A stretch of DNA of 64,000 bases from Chloroflexi bacterium AL-N1 (GTDB taxonomy: Bacteria; Chloroflexota; Chloroflexia; Chloroflexales; Roseiflexaceae). The stretch is taken from positions 1 through 64,000 of the forward strand of contig WYDT01000023.1 of NCBI GenBank assembly GCA_013122435.1, given 5' to 3'. Every line of letters begins with the position of its first letter. Position 1 is the stretch's first letter. Shown piece by piece: positions 8,916 through 16,775 of the stretch. The position numbers were made by a program, and so were the translations under genes. The notes under the pieces were generated by a model. The model searched no databases. It was given only the letters and a program-made list of their open reading frames with translations, and was not told where the DNA came from.

Positions 8916-9884
8916 TTACTCTGCCTGTGTTTCATCAATGCGTAAGACCAGCTTTCCACTCACACGTTTAGTCTCGCTGTACATATGTGATTGTGATGCC
9001 TCCGATAACATATATGTTCTATCAATAACAGGAGACACCAGCCCTTGCTCAACCAGCTTGGTGATTTTGCGTAGGTCTTCACCATTTGGTGTGACCAGAA
9101 AACCTCGCAAATCATACCCGTTTCGTTTTGCGTATAACCCTGAGATCGGATTATTCATGCCCGGATTTAACGAGAGCAGTCTTCCCCCACGTTTGATTGC
9201 TTGAGCACCTTTGACAAAAGGAAACTGTGCCCTTGTATCGAAAAAGGTGTCATACATGCGTGGTAATGCATCTACTGATTGCTTGGTATAGTCGATAATG
9301 CTATGAGCGCCCAGTTCTTCCACAAGGGATAAGTTCCGCGTACTGCATACTGCGGTGACATCGGCACCCATTGCGCGGGCAATTTGTACCGCAAATGTCC
9401 CGACACCACCTGACGCCCCATAAATAAGGATTTTGTCATTGGGTTGCACGCGAGCATACTCGTTCAACCCTTGATATGCTGTGAGCGCAGCCAATGGCAC
9501 AGCACTTGCCTGCATGAAGGATAAATTGGCAGGTAAACGCGATAATGTAGTGGAGTGAACAACTGCATATTCAGCATACCCCCCACCTTCGCTTGTAGGC
9601 AGCATGGCATAGACCGAATCACCAACTTTGAATTGGTGTACATTCTCGCCTACCGCCGCTACAATCCCAGCAACATCTAGTCCGGAGACAAACGGTAGCT
9701 TGACACGAATTACAAAGCGGAATGCACCACGCCTAAAATTGGTATCCGCAGGGTTGACCCCTGCCGCCACAACCTTGATCAGCACGCTATCTGGCGTAAG
9801 TGTGGGCATGGAGCGTTCCAAAGGCTGCAATACCTCCGGGTTACCATACTGCTTAAAGCCAATGGCATACATTGTGTCTCTCAT
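8916..9884 (-). CDS. Zinc-independent quinone oxidoreductase-like MDR enzyme
   Basis: 322 residues; AAGGAG six bases before the ATG at 9884 fixes the start. An N-terminal GroES-like fold (D-V-A-G-I-V-A-A-V-G, G-D-x-V-Y) is followed by a Rossmann domain with I-Y-G-A-S-G-G-V-G (about residue 154), the NADP(H)-binding loop of the quinone oxidoreductase branch of medium-chain dehydrogenases. The structural and catalytic zinc cysteines of alcohol dehydrogenases are absent. The likely reaction is NADPH-dependent reduction of quinones or enones. It lies 24 bases after the 4-TM gene and downstream of a TetR gene, so it is probably part of a TetR-controlled stress or detoxification operon. Confidence 0.85.
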   Translation of the reverse strand: MRDTMYAIGFKQYGNPEVLQPLERSMPTLTPDSVLIKVVAAGVNPADTNFRRGAFRFVIRVKLPFVSGLDVAGIVAAVGENVHQFKVGDSVYAMLPTSEGGGYAEYAVVHSTTLSRLPANLSFMQASAVPLAALTAYQGLNEYARVQPNDKILIYGASGGVGTFAVQIARAMGADVTAVCSTRNLSLVEELGAHSIIDYTKQSVDALPRMYDTFFDTRAQFPFVKGAQAIKRGGRLLSLNPGMNNPISGLYAKRNGYDLRGFLVTPNGEDLRKITKLVEQGLVSPVIDRTYMLSEASQSHMYSETKRVSGKLVLRIDETQAE

Positions 9885-9908
9885 TAGTGTCTCCTTTTCG
9901 AAGATAGA

Positions 9909-10523
9909 TTACCTACCCAACATCCGCAAACGATGCAATTTACGCCACCAGGAAAGTACCGTGGCAATTATAAAAATCGGTGTTAGGCCAAATGTGAGGA
10001 AAAGGAATAGAGCTTTCAGATACACAAATAGAATCCCGACTCTCATAATCGAGAGTCCGGCTTGTGGATCTGCAGACATTGCTGCAACGAAACATAAGTT
10101 TTCCAGACAATCAAAGAAGCCGACCCCTAGTGGAAGTAATATCAGGGGGCTCGTCGGTAACACGTCGCCCCAACGTCCAGGCAGGTAAGACAGTAGCGAT
10201 ATCCATAGCAATGCAAAAGAGCCGAAAACAATTGGTGGCATTAAATTATCGAGAACGAAAAATACCCAATACAGATTACGTGCATCAGGTGAATAGGATT
10301 GAATGAGCGTAAGAGCAGCTGTCGCATCTAGAATGCCACGTACATTTTCCAGATCAAGCAGGGGGGCACCGGCAACTTGTGCAAAATGGACTCCAAACGC
10401 GTTTAGCGTCAATACCCAATAGGTGTTTAAACCAACAACAGTAACAAGACTCAATGGCAAACCCAGTCCTTTGGCAAGACTGTAGATTGTTGTGGGAAGA
10501 AAACTTCCTGTTTGTTTGTACAT
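9909..10523 (-). CDS. Four-TM membrane protein of TetR operon
   Basis: 204 residues with hydrophobic segments near residues 20-45, 90-115, 122-145 and 165-190; no catalytic motif recognised. The ATG at 10523 has AAAGG upstream. The gene starts 10 bases after the TetR stop, and an operator copy (10539-10552) overlaps the end of tetR just before it. It is followed closely by the oxidoreductase. Co-regulation with that enzyme suggests a linked role, but no function can be read from the sequence. Confidence 0.75.
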   Translation of the reverse strand: MYKQTGSFLPTTIYSLAKGLGLPLSLVTVVGLNTYWVLTLNAFGVHFAQVAGAPLLDLENVRGILDATAALTLIQSYSPDARNLYWVFFVLDNLMPPIVFGSFALLWISLLSYLPGRWGDVLPTSPLILLPLGVGFFDCLENLCFVAAMSADPQAGLSIMRVGILFVYLKALFLFLTFGLTPIFIIATVLSWWRKLHRLRMLGR

Positions 10524-10533
10524 AGTAGACCTT

Positions 10534-11154
10534 TCAACCTACAATTTGGTAGAAAACAAAGAAAAAAATTGAGCGTGTCCGCAGCCCGTCTAAAAGCATG
10601 TCAACCAGCTCGTGACCAATGTCGATACGTTCCTGCTGTTTTATACCTGGAATACCACATGTACTCCGAACCATATTAATTAAGGCCATAACTGCTAGGT
10701 TAATATCCTTGACCTCAATTTCACCCCGGTTTTTGGCACGCTCCAGAATTGTGTAGAGCGGCATTCGCAATGCGTCATACGCAAAAAACGATAAGCGCTG
10801 CATCTCTTCGATTGAAATTGAAGGGCGATCTCCTTGCTGGATACGCTCTAGGTCAATCGCTGATTGATCTGTAAACCAATCCGCCACCGCATACAATTGT
10901 TGGCACAATGATTCCCCTGCCCCCTGTATTGCTGCTTCAATTCCGTCTCGATGACGGCTAAAACTATACTCAAAAACTGCAATGAAAAGTTGCTCCTTCC
11001 CACCATGAACATAATAATACAAGGATGCATGCTTCATACCAACAGCTTGTGCGATGTCACGTAACTTGACCGCTGAATACCCACGTGAGGCGAACAGCGT
11101 TTCTGCTGCTTCAAGGATACGTTGACGTGCTTCATTGTCCGCTATATCTGACAT
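10534..11154 (-). CDS. TetR family transcriptional repressor
   Basis: 206 residues from the ATG at 11154; the frame runs further upstream but the operator and promoter would then be coding. The N-terminal helix-turn-helix (about residues 10-55) reads R-Q-R-I-L-E-A-A-E-T-L-F-A-S-R-G-Y then V-K-L-R-D-I-A-Q-A-V-G-M-K-H-A-S-L-Y-Y-Y-V, the TetR signature. The C-terminal ligand domain is divergent, so the inducer is unknown. A palindrome CTAC-N6-GTAG precedes the gene and recurs over its last codons, before the next gene, which fits autoregulation plus control of the downstream operon. Confidence 0.9.
   Translation of the reverse strand: MSDIADNEARQRILEAAETLFASRGYSAVKLRDIAQAVGMKHASLYYYVHGGKEQLFIAVFEYSFSRHRDGIEAAIQGAGESLCQQLYAVADWFTDQSAIDLERIQQGDRPSISIEEMQRLSFFAYDALRMPLYTILERAKNRGEIEVKDINLAVMALINMVRSTCGIPGIKQQERIDIGHELVDMLLDGLRTRSIFFFVFYQIVG
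10539..10552. promoter_or_regulatory. TetR operator, copy 2 (inside tetR 3' end)
   Basis: CTACAATTTGGTAG, arms CTAC and GTAG. With its flank TTTCAAC it matches 19 of 21 bases of the copy at 11161-11181. It overlaps the last codons of tetR (Y-Q-I-V-G-stop) and lies about 16 bases upstream of the start of the 4-TM gene. Confidence 0.65.
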
Positions 11155-11167
11155 AGAGCTTTTCAAC

Positions 11168-11181
11168 CTACATTTAGGTAG
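11168..11181. promoter_or_regulatory. TetR operator, copy 1 (upstream of tetR)
   Basis: CTACATTTAGGTAG, a CTAC-N6-GTAG palindrome 14 bases upstream of the tetR ATG, consistent with autorepression. The same flanking bases TTTCAAC occur at both copies. Confidence 0.68.
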
Positions 11182-11289
11182 AATTATACTTGAGTTTGAC
11201 TGATGATGCAAGTATCTCCCACAAGGAATCAAGTTTTCGGCGCTTGTCTTGAATATGTAAATTCAGCAGATGTTACCCGTCTTGTTCAA

Positions 11290-11570
11290 AAATTGATAAA
11301 CAACGGTATCAGTGAATATACCAATCAAGATGTTCGCCCTTATTTATGTCTTAACGTTGATAGCTCAGACCATCTTCCATATGGTTCCAGTACAACTCTC
11401 CTATTATTGGATACATCCATACATATCGGGTACTGGGTTTTAGCCTACTTGGGGTTGGTTTTGGTATTATTGGCTTTGCAGGCAACTATACAGTAGCTGC
11501 ACGTCATTCATTACAACGGCCCGTGACTGTATGGTAACATCGGTGAAGACTCACACAGCAACGCTTGACA
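11290..11570 (+). pseudogene. Remnant of a second MFS transporter gene
   Basis: Three stretches match the MFS pseudogene in order, with the intervening parts deleted: about 11290-11411 matches about 8085-8203 (including the CATCTTCCATATGGT block), about 11430-11490 matches about 8320-8396 (including ATTATTGGCTTTGCAGGCAA), and about 11491-11570 matches about 8637-8716 (CGTCATTCATTACAAC to the shared 3' flank CTTGACAAC). No open frame survives. It marks a duplicated transporter that flanked the TetR cluster on the other side. Confidence 0.8.
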
Positions 11571-11583
11571 ACACCGCTAACTA

Positions 11584-11623
11584 TTGATACAGTACCACTT
11601 TCATTAAAGACACATTGTATCAA
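11584..11623. promoter_or_regulatory. Candidate operator upstream of COG0523 GTPase
   Basis: Inverted copies TTGATACA (11584-11591) and TGTATCAA (11616-11623), followed by TAAAATC. The layout resembles 7166-7210 before the MFS pseudogene: TGATAC, about 33 bases, then GTATCA-x-TAAAATC. A shared regulator is inferred. Confidence 0.5.
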
Positions 11624-11669
11624 TAAAATCCCAAATAAAGCCGATGCACATGATAACAGGGGACATCAA

Positions 11670-12728
11670 ATGGTTATTACATCATCTCAGCAGATTCCAC
11701 TTACCATTCTGACAGGTTTTCTTGGAGCAGGTAAAACAACCCTGCTCAATTACATTCTGAAATCAGATCATGGACTGCGTGTAGCTGTTCTGGTCAATGA
11801 TTTTGGTGCGATCAATATCGACTCACAGATCATTATTGATATCGAAGGTGAAACAACCAGTCTGGCCAACGGGTGCATCTGCTGTACGATCCGTGATGAT
11901 CTGCTGGACACCGTTTGTAGTGTGCTTGATCGCGAAGAACGGCCAGAATACATTATTATCGAGGCGAGTGGTGTGTCTGATCCATGGGCCATTGCGCAGA
12001 CGTTTGAACATCCCGAGTTGCGCCCATTCATTACAGTTGACAGTATTGTTGCATTGATTGATGCCGAATACGCATTCCAGCACCATCAGGACTATGCCGA
12101 CTTAATCGTCGATCAGATCGCTGCTTCCGATATTGCGGTACTCAACAAAGTTGATCTGGTAGATGCTGAACAACGAGCAAACATCTACGATTGGATTCAC
12201 ACTATTACGCCTCGTGCACGCATCCTTGAGGCCACCTATGGCCAAGTCCCTCTAGAATTGTTGTTGGGAGTCGGGCATTATCAAAAACAGCTTGAAGCGG
12301 GCCATCACCGTTCTCATGATCATAGCCATCATCACGAACACGACGAGATATGCGATCACGATCATGAACATGACCACGGCGCTATGTTCGATACATGGAG
12401 TTATACCTCAGATCGTCCATTTACCCTCAAATCCTTTCGCAAAGCGACAATGGAGGTGCCAACCACTATTTTTCGTGCAAAAGGCATTGTGCACCTGGCT
12501 GAGGTTCCTTCACGACGCATTATTTTTCACCTCGTTGGCAAACGTATTAACATGATTGTGAGCGAAGAATGGGGAAATACACCACCACATAACCAATTTG
12601 TAATGATTGGAAAGCCAGATAGCTTCAATACCACAAAGCTACAGCACCTGTTTGATGCTTGCCTGGCAGCCGAGGAAACACCACCACAGATCATTCCTGA
12701 TCAGACGTGGACCCGCGAACCAACCTAA
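11670..12728 (+). CDS. COG0523/CobW-family metal-chaperone GTPase
   Basis: 352 residues from the ATG at 11670 (GGGGA upstream); the upstream frame carries the operator and is unlikely to be translated. It shows the P-loop G-F-L-G-A-G-K-T (residues 16-23), the family metal motif G-C-I-C-C-T (C-x-C-C, residues 70-72 region), N-K-V-D for guanine recognition, and a His/Asp-rich stretch around residues 231-262 (H-D-H-S-H-H-H-E-H type) expected to bind zinc or a related metal. The C-terminal CobW_C domain (about 265-352) is complete. COG0523 proteins deliver metals such as zinc or cobalt to client enzymes, often under metal-starvation control. A short P-loop-less relative follows. Confidence 0.9.
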   Translation: MVITSSQQIPLTILTGFLGAGKTTLLNYILKSDHGLRVAVLVNDFGAINIDSQIIIDIEGETTSLANGCICCTIRDDLLDTVCSVLDREERPEYIIIEASGVSDPWAIAQTFEHPELRPFITVDSIVALIDAEYAFQHHQDYADLIVDQIAASDIAVLNKVDLVDAEQRANIYDWIHTITPRARILEATYGQVPLELLLGVGHYQKQLEAGHHRSHDHSHHHEHDEICDHDHEHDHGAMFDTWSYTSDRPFTLKSFRKATMEVPTTIFRAKGIVHLAEVPSRRIIFHLVGKRINMIVSEEWGNTPPHNQFVMIGKPDSFNTTKLQHLFDACLAAEETPPQIIPDQTWTREPT

Positions 12729-12774
12729 AAAGACATCTCAATTCGGGTGTATAATCTGTAGCAACGACATTGGA

Positions 12775-13248
12775 ATGTTTGAGAAAACTGTGATGAATGT
12801 TGTTGCAATCGCGGGAGTCGCTACCCAGGCCAAAATGGAGTATACCCTGCAACTGGCGGAACACCTGGTGGGACAGGATCAGACCGTAACTATGCTCGAC
12901 AATGGAGATGTGCCCATGCGTGCGGCAGAACTCCCTTCCAAAAGACTACGAGGCGGATGCGTCTGTTGCACCATTGCCCCTGAGCTTATCAAACAGATGG
13001 GCACGCTGACCACCGATTGGGCCTTGATCGTTGTTACTGCATCAGCGGATGCCCTCCAACTTCGTCATACGCTCAGTCGGTTGGAGCATCAGGGACATCA
13101 CGTTACGGTGGCAGCCATCCTTGATCCACACATCAAGCCGTCGTACTTAAGCGACCAAATTGTCGCGGTTGCCGATGTGGCAGTGAATAGTACCGACCCG
13201 ATTGGGGTTTCGCTTCAGGCCATCCTCTCACTCCATAGTTCATCTTAA
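12775..13248 (+). CDS. P-loop-less CobW-like protein
   Basis: 157 residues from the ATG at 12775 (a second ATG at 12793 is equally possible; neither has a strong ribosome site). The N-terminus M-N-V-V-A-I-A-G-V-A-T-Q-A-K aligns with the start of CobW proteins, but the G-x4-G-K-[ST] P-loop is destroyed. The metal motif G-C-V-C-C-T is kept, followed by I-A-P-E-L. It ends where the GTPase core would end and has no CobW_C domain. It begins 46 bases after the full GTPase and is probably co-transcribed. A metal-binding partner without GTPase activity is inferred. Confidence 0.68.
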   Translation: MFEKTVMNVVAIAGVATQAKMEYTLQLAEHLVGQDQTVTMLDNGDVPMRAAELPSKRLRGGCVCCTIAPELIKQMGTLTTDWALIVVTASADALQLRHTLSRLEHQGHHVTVAAILDPHIKPSYLSDQIVAVADVAVNSTDPIGVSLQAILSLHSSS

Positions 13249-13267
13249 TCAAAAAACGCATTACAGC

Positions 13268-14299
13268 TTACAAGCGTCCGAACCGTTCTTGTAACATGAC
13301 AGGCAGACCAGTACGCACCGACTCATAGCCTGCCTGCACCACGGCCAGACTGCACCGTTCGCTCACACCCGTGGTCGGGCCAACTGAGCGGCCTGCGACA
13401 TAATCGGCAAAAGCAGCAATTTCGTGGGCATAGGAGGAGAGTGAGTCAGGGGGATATGTAAGGGGAATCGATGCTGCGTGTGATGTCATGTCCGAAGGCC
13501 AGAATGTACAGCCAGATGGTGTTGCGTGCAGTGTGCCATGTTCTCCACGCAGGATAAACCCACCCAGTCTGCCATCAATATGCGCTTCGCGAGTCTGTAC
13601 AATTGAGACTGACAAGCCATTTTCAAAGGTTAACAAGCCACTCATAGTACCTTCGGTCGGTCCTATGGAGGAAGGGGTGATATGTTCACGCAGATAGACT
13701 GTCGCCACCTCGCCAAAGATATAGCGCATCTGTGCAACTGTGTGAATACCATGAAGCATCCAGGTACCAGTACCACCTTTGTCCGGTTCAGTCAGCCAGG
13801 ACCGCCGTCCGGGGTAGACAAAATGTGGTGCACGAAAGCCATTGACCACGGATGCGCTCACAACCTCACCAACATACGCGCCTGTTTGCACAATATCGCG
13901 TAAAAAACGCACCATCGGTATGTACACTTCGTTTTCAGCGACATAGAGCTTCACGTGGTGTTGCTGGGCCGTTTCAATCATCTGGGTGGCTTCATCAACC
14001 GTCAGTGCCATTGGTTTTTCGCATAAAATATGCTTGCCTGCCCTTGCCGCATCCAGTGCAATCGGACAGTGGAGGGCTTGCGGAACACAGATCGACACCG
14101 CATCGATAGATGGGTCAGCTAACATCGTTTGTCTGTCGACCCAGGTAGCGTGGATACCAAACGCAATCGCCTGTTGTTGCAAAAAATCCTCGTCACAATC
14201 AACCAGACCGGCAACGACTATATCACGTCCTAATTCTTTGATGGCACGCAACTGACGTTGACCAGCCCAACCCACACCAACGATAGCCATCCGTATCAT
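13268..14299 (-). CDS. Gfo/Idh/MocA family sugar dehydrogenase
   Basis: 343 residues; GGAG before the ATG at 14299. Rossmann motif V-G-V-G-W-A-G (residues 7-13) and the family signature C-E-K-P-M-A-L (residues 93-99, with the cofactor and substrate lysine in E-K-P) are clear; the C-terminal alpha/beta domain includes the substrate region around W-M-L-H-G-I-H. Members oxidise or reduce sugars, inositols or sugar acids with NAD(P). It is the last gene of the ten-gene carbohydrate operon and starts 11 bases after the hydrolase gene stops, so it is expected to act on an operon substrate or intermediate. Confidence 0.87.
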   Translation of the reverse strand: MIRMAIVGVGWAGQRQLRAIKELGRDIVVAGLVDCDEDFLQQQAIAFGIHATWVDRQTMLADPSIDAVSICVPQALHCPIALDAARAGKHILCEKPMALTVDEATQMIETAQQHHVKLYVAENEVYIPMVRFLRDIVQTGAYVGEVVSASVVNGFRAPHFVYPGRRSWLTEPDKGGTGTWMLHGIHTVAQMRYIFGEVATVYLREHITPSSIGPTEGTMSGLLTFENGLSVSIVQTREAHIDGRLGGFILRGEHGTLHATPSGCTFWPSDMTSHAASIPLTYPPDSLSSYAHEIAAFADYVAGRSVGPTTGVSERCSLAVVQAGYESVRTGLPVMLQERFGRL

Positions 14300-14310
14300 A
14301 CGTACTCCAG

Positions 14311-15213
14311 TCAGGAAAACCGCACGTGATCGCCCAAAGGAGCCACTCGCGCATATGTTGCTGACAAGATTGGCTGAGGTTGCGTGCGTTGCAACTCTTC
14401 TTCGAAGATGTTCCGCACCGTATCACGATGTCGTCGGATCATATTATGTTTGTTCTCGGGGAGGCGGCCAGCAGCAAATTCCTGAAAGCTCGCCGCATTA
14501 ACTGCCGACTCGGGATCATAGCCATCCTTTAACGACATACTGACCGACTCACGGATAGCAACCAGATAATCGACCAGCCAGGTTAACCATTCGCGCACGG
14601 TTGCGGCCCCTCGCAGCAGTGGACCATGGCCTGGCACCAATACATCGATATCCATCAGTGCGAGCGTGCGTAACGAATGCTCCATCTCACGGCTATCACC
14701 ATCCCAGAGCGCAGGAACAATACCTGTCACAACAGTATCACCTGCAAAAAGGATACGGTCTTCCTCTACATACACACAAGTACTATCACAACTATGGCCC
14801 GGAGTCCAAAATAACCGTAAATGTTTATCTCCAAGATTAAGGCGCATATTATCGACAAACGTTACCGTTGGATGCGTAACGGAGGAGCGCAACTGTGCCG
14901 CTGCTATACCAGTACGTTTCGTCCATGTGGCAATCTGTTTCGCAATGACGGTTGGGGTGGAAAGATGTGAAAAAACCTCTGCTCCCTGGAAGGCTGCACT
15001 CCCAAATATATGATCACTATGGCCGTGCGTAAAAATCAGATACTCAGGCGGATGGTGATGTGCACCAATAAACTCGGCCATCATTCGACCTTCTTCAGGA
15101 TGAAGACCCGAGTCAATTGCTACCGCACCCCTCGAACCAATGATAATACCATTCTTTCCGTCAACAGTGCCATGGTTGACACTGAATACCCCCGAAGTTA
15201 TCTCAGAAAACAT
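14311..15213 (-). CDS. Metallo-beta-lactamase-fold hydrolase
   Basis: 300 residues; GAGG upstream of the ATG at 15213. The binuclear metal motif T-H-G-H-S-D-H (His63, His65, Asp67, His68) is complete, with later ligands in T-P-G-H-S, F-A-G-D-T and V-P-G-H-G-P. No signal peptide, so cytoplasmic. The family includes glyoxalase II-like thioesterases, lactonases and phosphodiesterases. In this sugar operon a lactonase or thioesterase role is plausible but not proven. Confidence 0.82.
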   Translation of the reverse strand: MFSEITSGVFSVNHGTVDGKNGIIIGSRGAVAIDSGLHPEEGRMMAEFIGAHHHPPEYLIFTHGHSDHIFGSAAFQGAEVFSHLSTPTVIAKQIATWTKRTGIAAAQLRSSVTHPTVTFVDNMRLNLGDKHLRLFWTPGHSCDSTCVYVEEDRILFAGDTVVTGIVPALWDGDSREMEHSLRTLALMDIDVLVPGHGPLLRGAATVREWLTWLVDYLVAIRESVSMSLKDGYDPESAVNAASFQEFAAGRLPENKHNMIRRHRDTVRNIFEEELQRTQPQPILSATYARVAPLGDHVRFS

Positions 15214-15257
15214 AGGAACCTCACTTACACCACACCATCAACGATTAATGTAAAGAA

Positions 15258-15680
15258 CTAGATACCTACGACGTTGAGCTTGGCTACTCGTCGCATGGCC
15301 CGTTCATTCAACGGCTGATAGGTCAACCAGCTATCGAGTAGTCTTGCGGCAGTCGCTGGCCCAACCAGCTGTGAACCAAACGTGAGTATCTGAGCACCAC
15401 TGGTAGCGGCACGTTCTGCGGAATATTCATCGTAACAAATGGCAGCCTGCACACCTGCCATTTTGTTTATTGCCATCGCCATCCCCACGCCTGTATCACA
15501 GATAAGAATGCCCCGTTCAGCTTCACCACGTGCCACTGTCAATCCCACTAACTGACTGACTGAGGAGTGTTCAACAGCATCTCCACAATCGATGGGGTAA
15601 TAGCCCATCTGTAACAAATGCACTTTAAGGTGCTCTTTCAACTTAAGACTTTTAAGATTACTTCCAATTGCGATCAACAT
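15258..15680 (-). CDS. RpiB/LacAB-like sugar-phosphate isomerase, divergent active site
   Basis: 140 residues; GAGGTG upstream of the ATG at 15680. The fold signature G-I-L-I-C-D-T-G-V-G-M-A-M-A-I-N-K is present, with the catalytic Cys61 kept. It differs from ribose-5-phosphate isomerase B at several usual catalytic positions: the early D-H pair is N-L (residues 8-9), the G in C-G-T-G is D, and the H-N-D region is S-G-A. It therefore probably isomerises another aldose/ketose phosphate or has an altered mechanism. It lies between the E1 pair and the hydrolase. Confidence 0.8.
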   Translation of the reverse strand: MLIAIGSNLKSLKLKEHLKVHLLQMGYYPIDCGDAVEHSSVSQLVGLTVARGEAERGILICDTGVGMAMAINKMAGVQAAICYDEYSAERAATSGAQILTFGSQLVGPATAARLLDSWLTYQPLNERAMRRVAKLNVVGI

Positions 15681-15731
15681 ATCAACACCTCATGTAAGAA
15701 ACTATAAACAGCTTTCACACAATCAGTACTA

Positions 15732-16775
15732 TCAACAATCCCTGGAGAGTATGACACCCTCCCACGCTAATACAACCTGTATTGCCGATTTAATGTCCGT
15801 TTCATTCGGGATAACAGATGCTTCCAAGACTGGCGAAAATGGGATCGGGGTATCGGCAGCAGCCACTCGTTTGATAGGGGCAAGCAGTTCGAACATGGCT
15901 TGTTCAGCGACCACAGCCGCCACCTCAGCACCCCAACCACCACGGAGGTTATCCTCATGGACGATCACCAATCTGCGTGTTTTACGCACCGATGTCAGAA
16001 TCATCTCGGTGTCCAGGGGAACGAGTGTACAGAGATCGACCACCTCCACACCTACGCCGAGATGTGCCATCTCTTTAGCGACATTGAGCGAATGATGCAG
16101 CATCGACAAGTTCGTCACAATGGTGACATCACCCCCTGTATGTTTTATGTCAGCACATCCCAGGGGAATACTGAACAGCTCCTCAGGCACAGGACCAGTG
16201 ACAACATCGCTTTGCAAACAGAAGCGCCCTTGACTGCCATAGGTATGTTTATGGACGAGAAACAGCACCGGGTTATTGCTGCGAAGCGCACTGACAAACA
16301 GTCCTTTGGCATCATAGGGTGTTGCCGGCGTAACAATGTGCAAGCCTGGCACATGAAAAAAGAAACCTTCAACCGATTGCGCATGTTGGGCACCCCGGCC
16401 CGATGCCCCTGTCGGCAGATGTACCACCAGCGGAATGGTGAGCTGTCCCCCGGACATATAGCGTAGTTTGGCAGCTTGCTGTATCAACTGATCGGCCGCT
16501 TCCAGCACAAAATCACCATACTGAAAATCCACGACGGGACGTAACCCCTGGATCGCTGCACCAATCGCCAGACCAACAAACCCTGCTTCAGAGATTGGTG
16601 TGTTGAGCACACGCTCAGAACCGAACTGATCATGCAAACCGAGCGTAAATTGAAACGAGCCACCTAAACGAATGTCCTCACCAAGTACAAACACCGACTC
16701 ATCACGCGACATCTCCTGTGACAGGGCCTCACGCATTGCTTCAACAATCGTCAGGTTGCGCGATTGATCAGGCAT
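15732..16775 (-). CDS. Thiamine-diphosphate E1 beta subunit (acetoin/2-oxoacid dehydrogenase type)
   Basis: 347 residues from the ATG at 16775, which overlaps the alpha subunit stop by 8 bases (ATGCCTGA) and so is translationally coupled; the longer frame is rejected for that reason. N-terminal pyrimidine-binding domain (F-V-L-G-E-D-I then I-S-E-A-G-F-V-G-L-A-I-G-A-A), then G-A-S-G-R-G-A-Q-H-A-Q-S and a C-terminal transketolase-like domain (L-V-P-L-D-T, V-H-E-D). With the alpha subunit it should form an alpha2-beta2 enzyme. No lipoyl E2 or E3 gene is in the operon or elsewhere in the window, so the acceptor of the active aldehyde is unclear. Confidence 0.88.
   Translation of the reverse strand: MPDQSRNLTIVEAMREALSQEMSRDESVFVLGEDIRLGGSFQFTLGLHDQFGSERVLNTPISEAGFVGLAIGAAIQGLRPVVDFQYGDFVLEAADQLIQQAAKLRYMSGGQLTIPLVVHLPTGASGRGAQHAQSVEGFFFHVPGLHIVTPATPYDAKGLFVSALRSNNPVLFLVHKHTYGSQGRFCLQSDVVTGPVPEELFSIPLGCADIKHTGGDVTIVTNLSMLHHSLNVAKEMAHLGVGVEVVDLCTLVPLDTEMILTSVRKTRRLVIVHEDNLRGGWGAEVAAVVAEQAMFELLAPIKRVAAADTPIPFSPVLEASVIPNETDIKSAIQVVLAWEGVILSRDC

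Noticed and set aside
8648..8959. A 103-residue minus-strand frame between the MFS pseudogene and the oxidoreductase
   Set aside because: It overlaps the ends of both convergent genes and has no ribosome site or recognisable domain.
11203..11496. A 97-residue plus-strand frame
   Set aside because: It covers the MFS remnant in a different arrangement and has no relation to the MFS protein frame as a whole.
11670..12728. Assignment of the GTPase to cobalamin synthesis (CobW)
   Set aside because: No cobalamin genes are nearby, and the His-rich loop fits the broader COG0523 metal chaperones.
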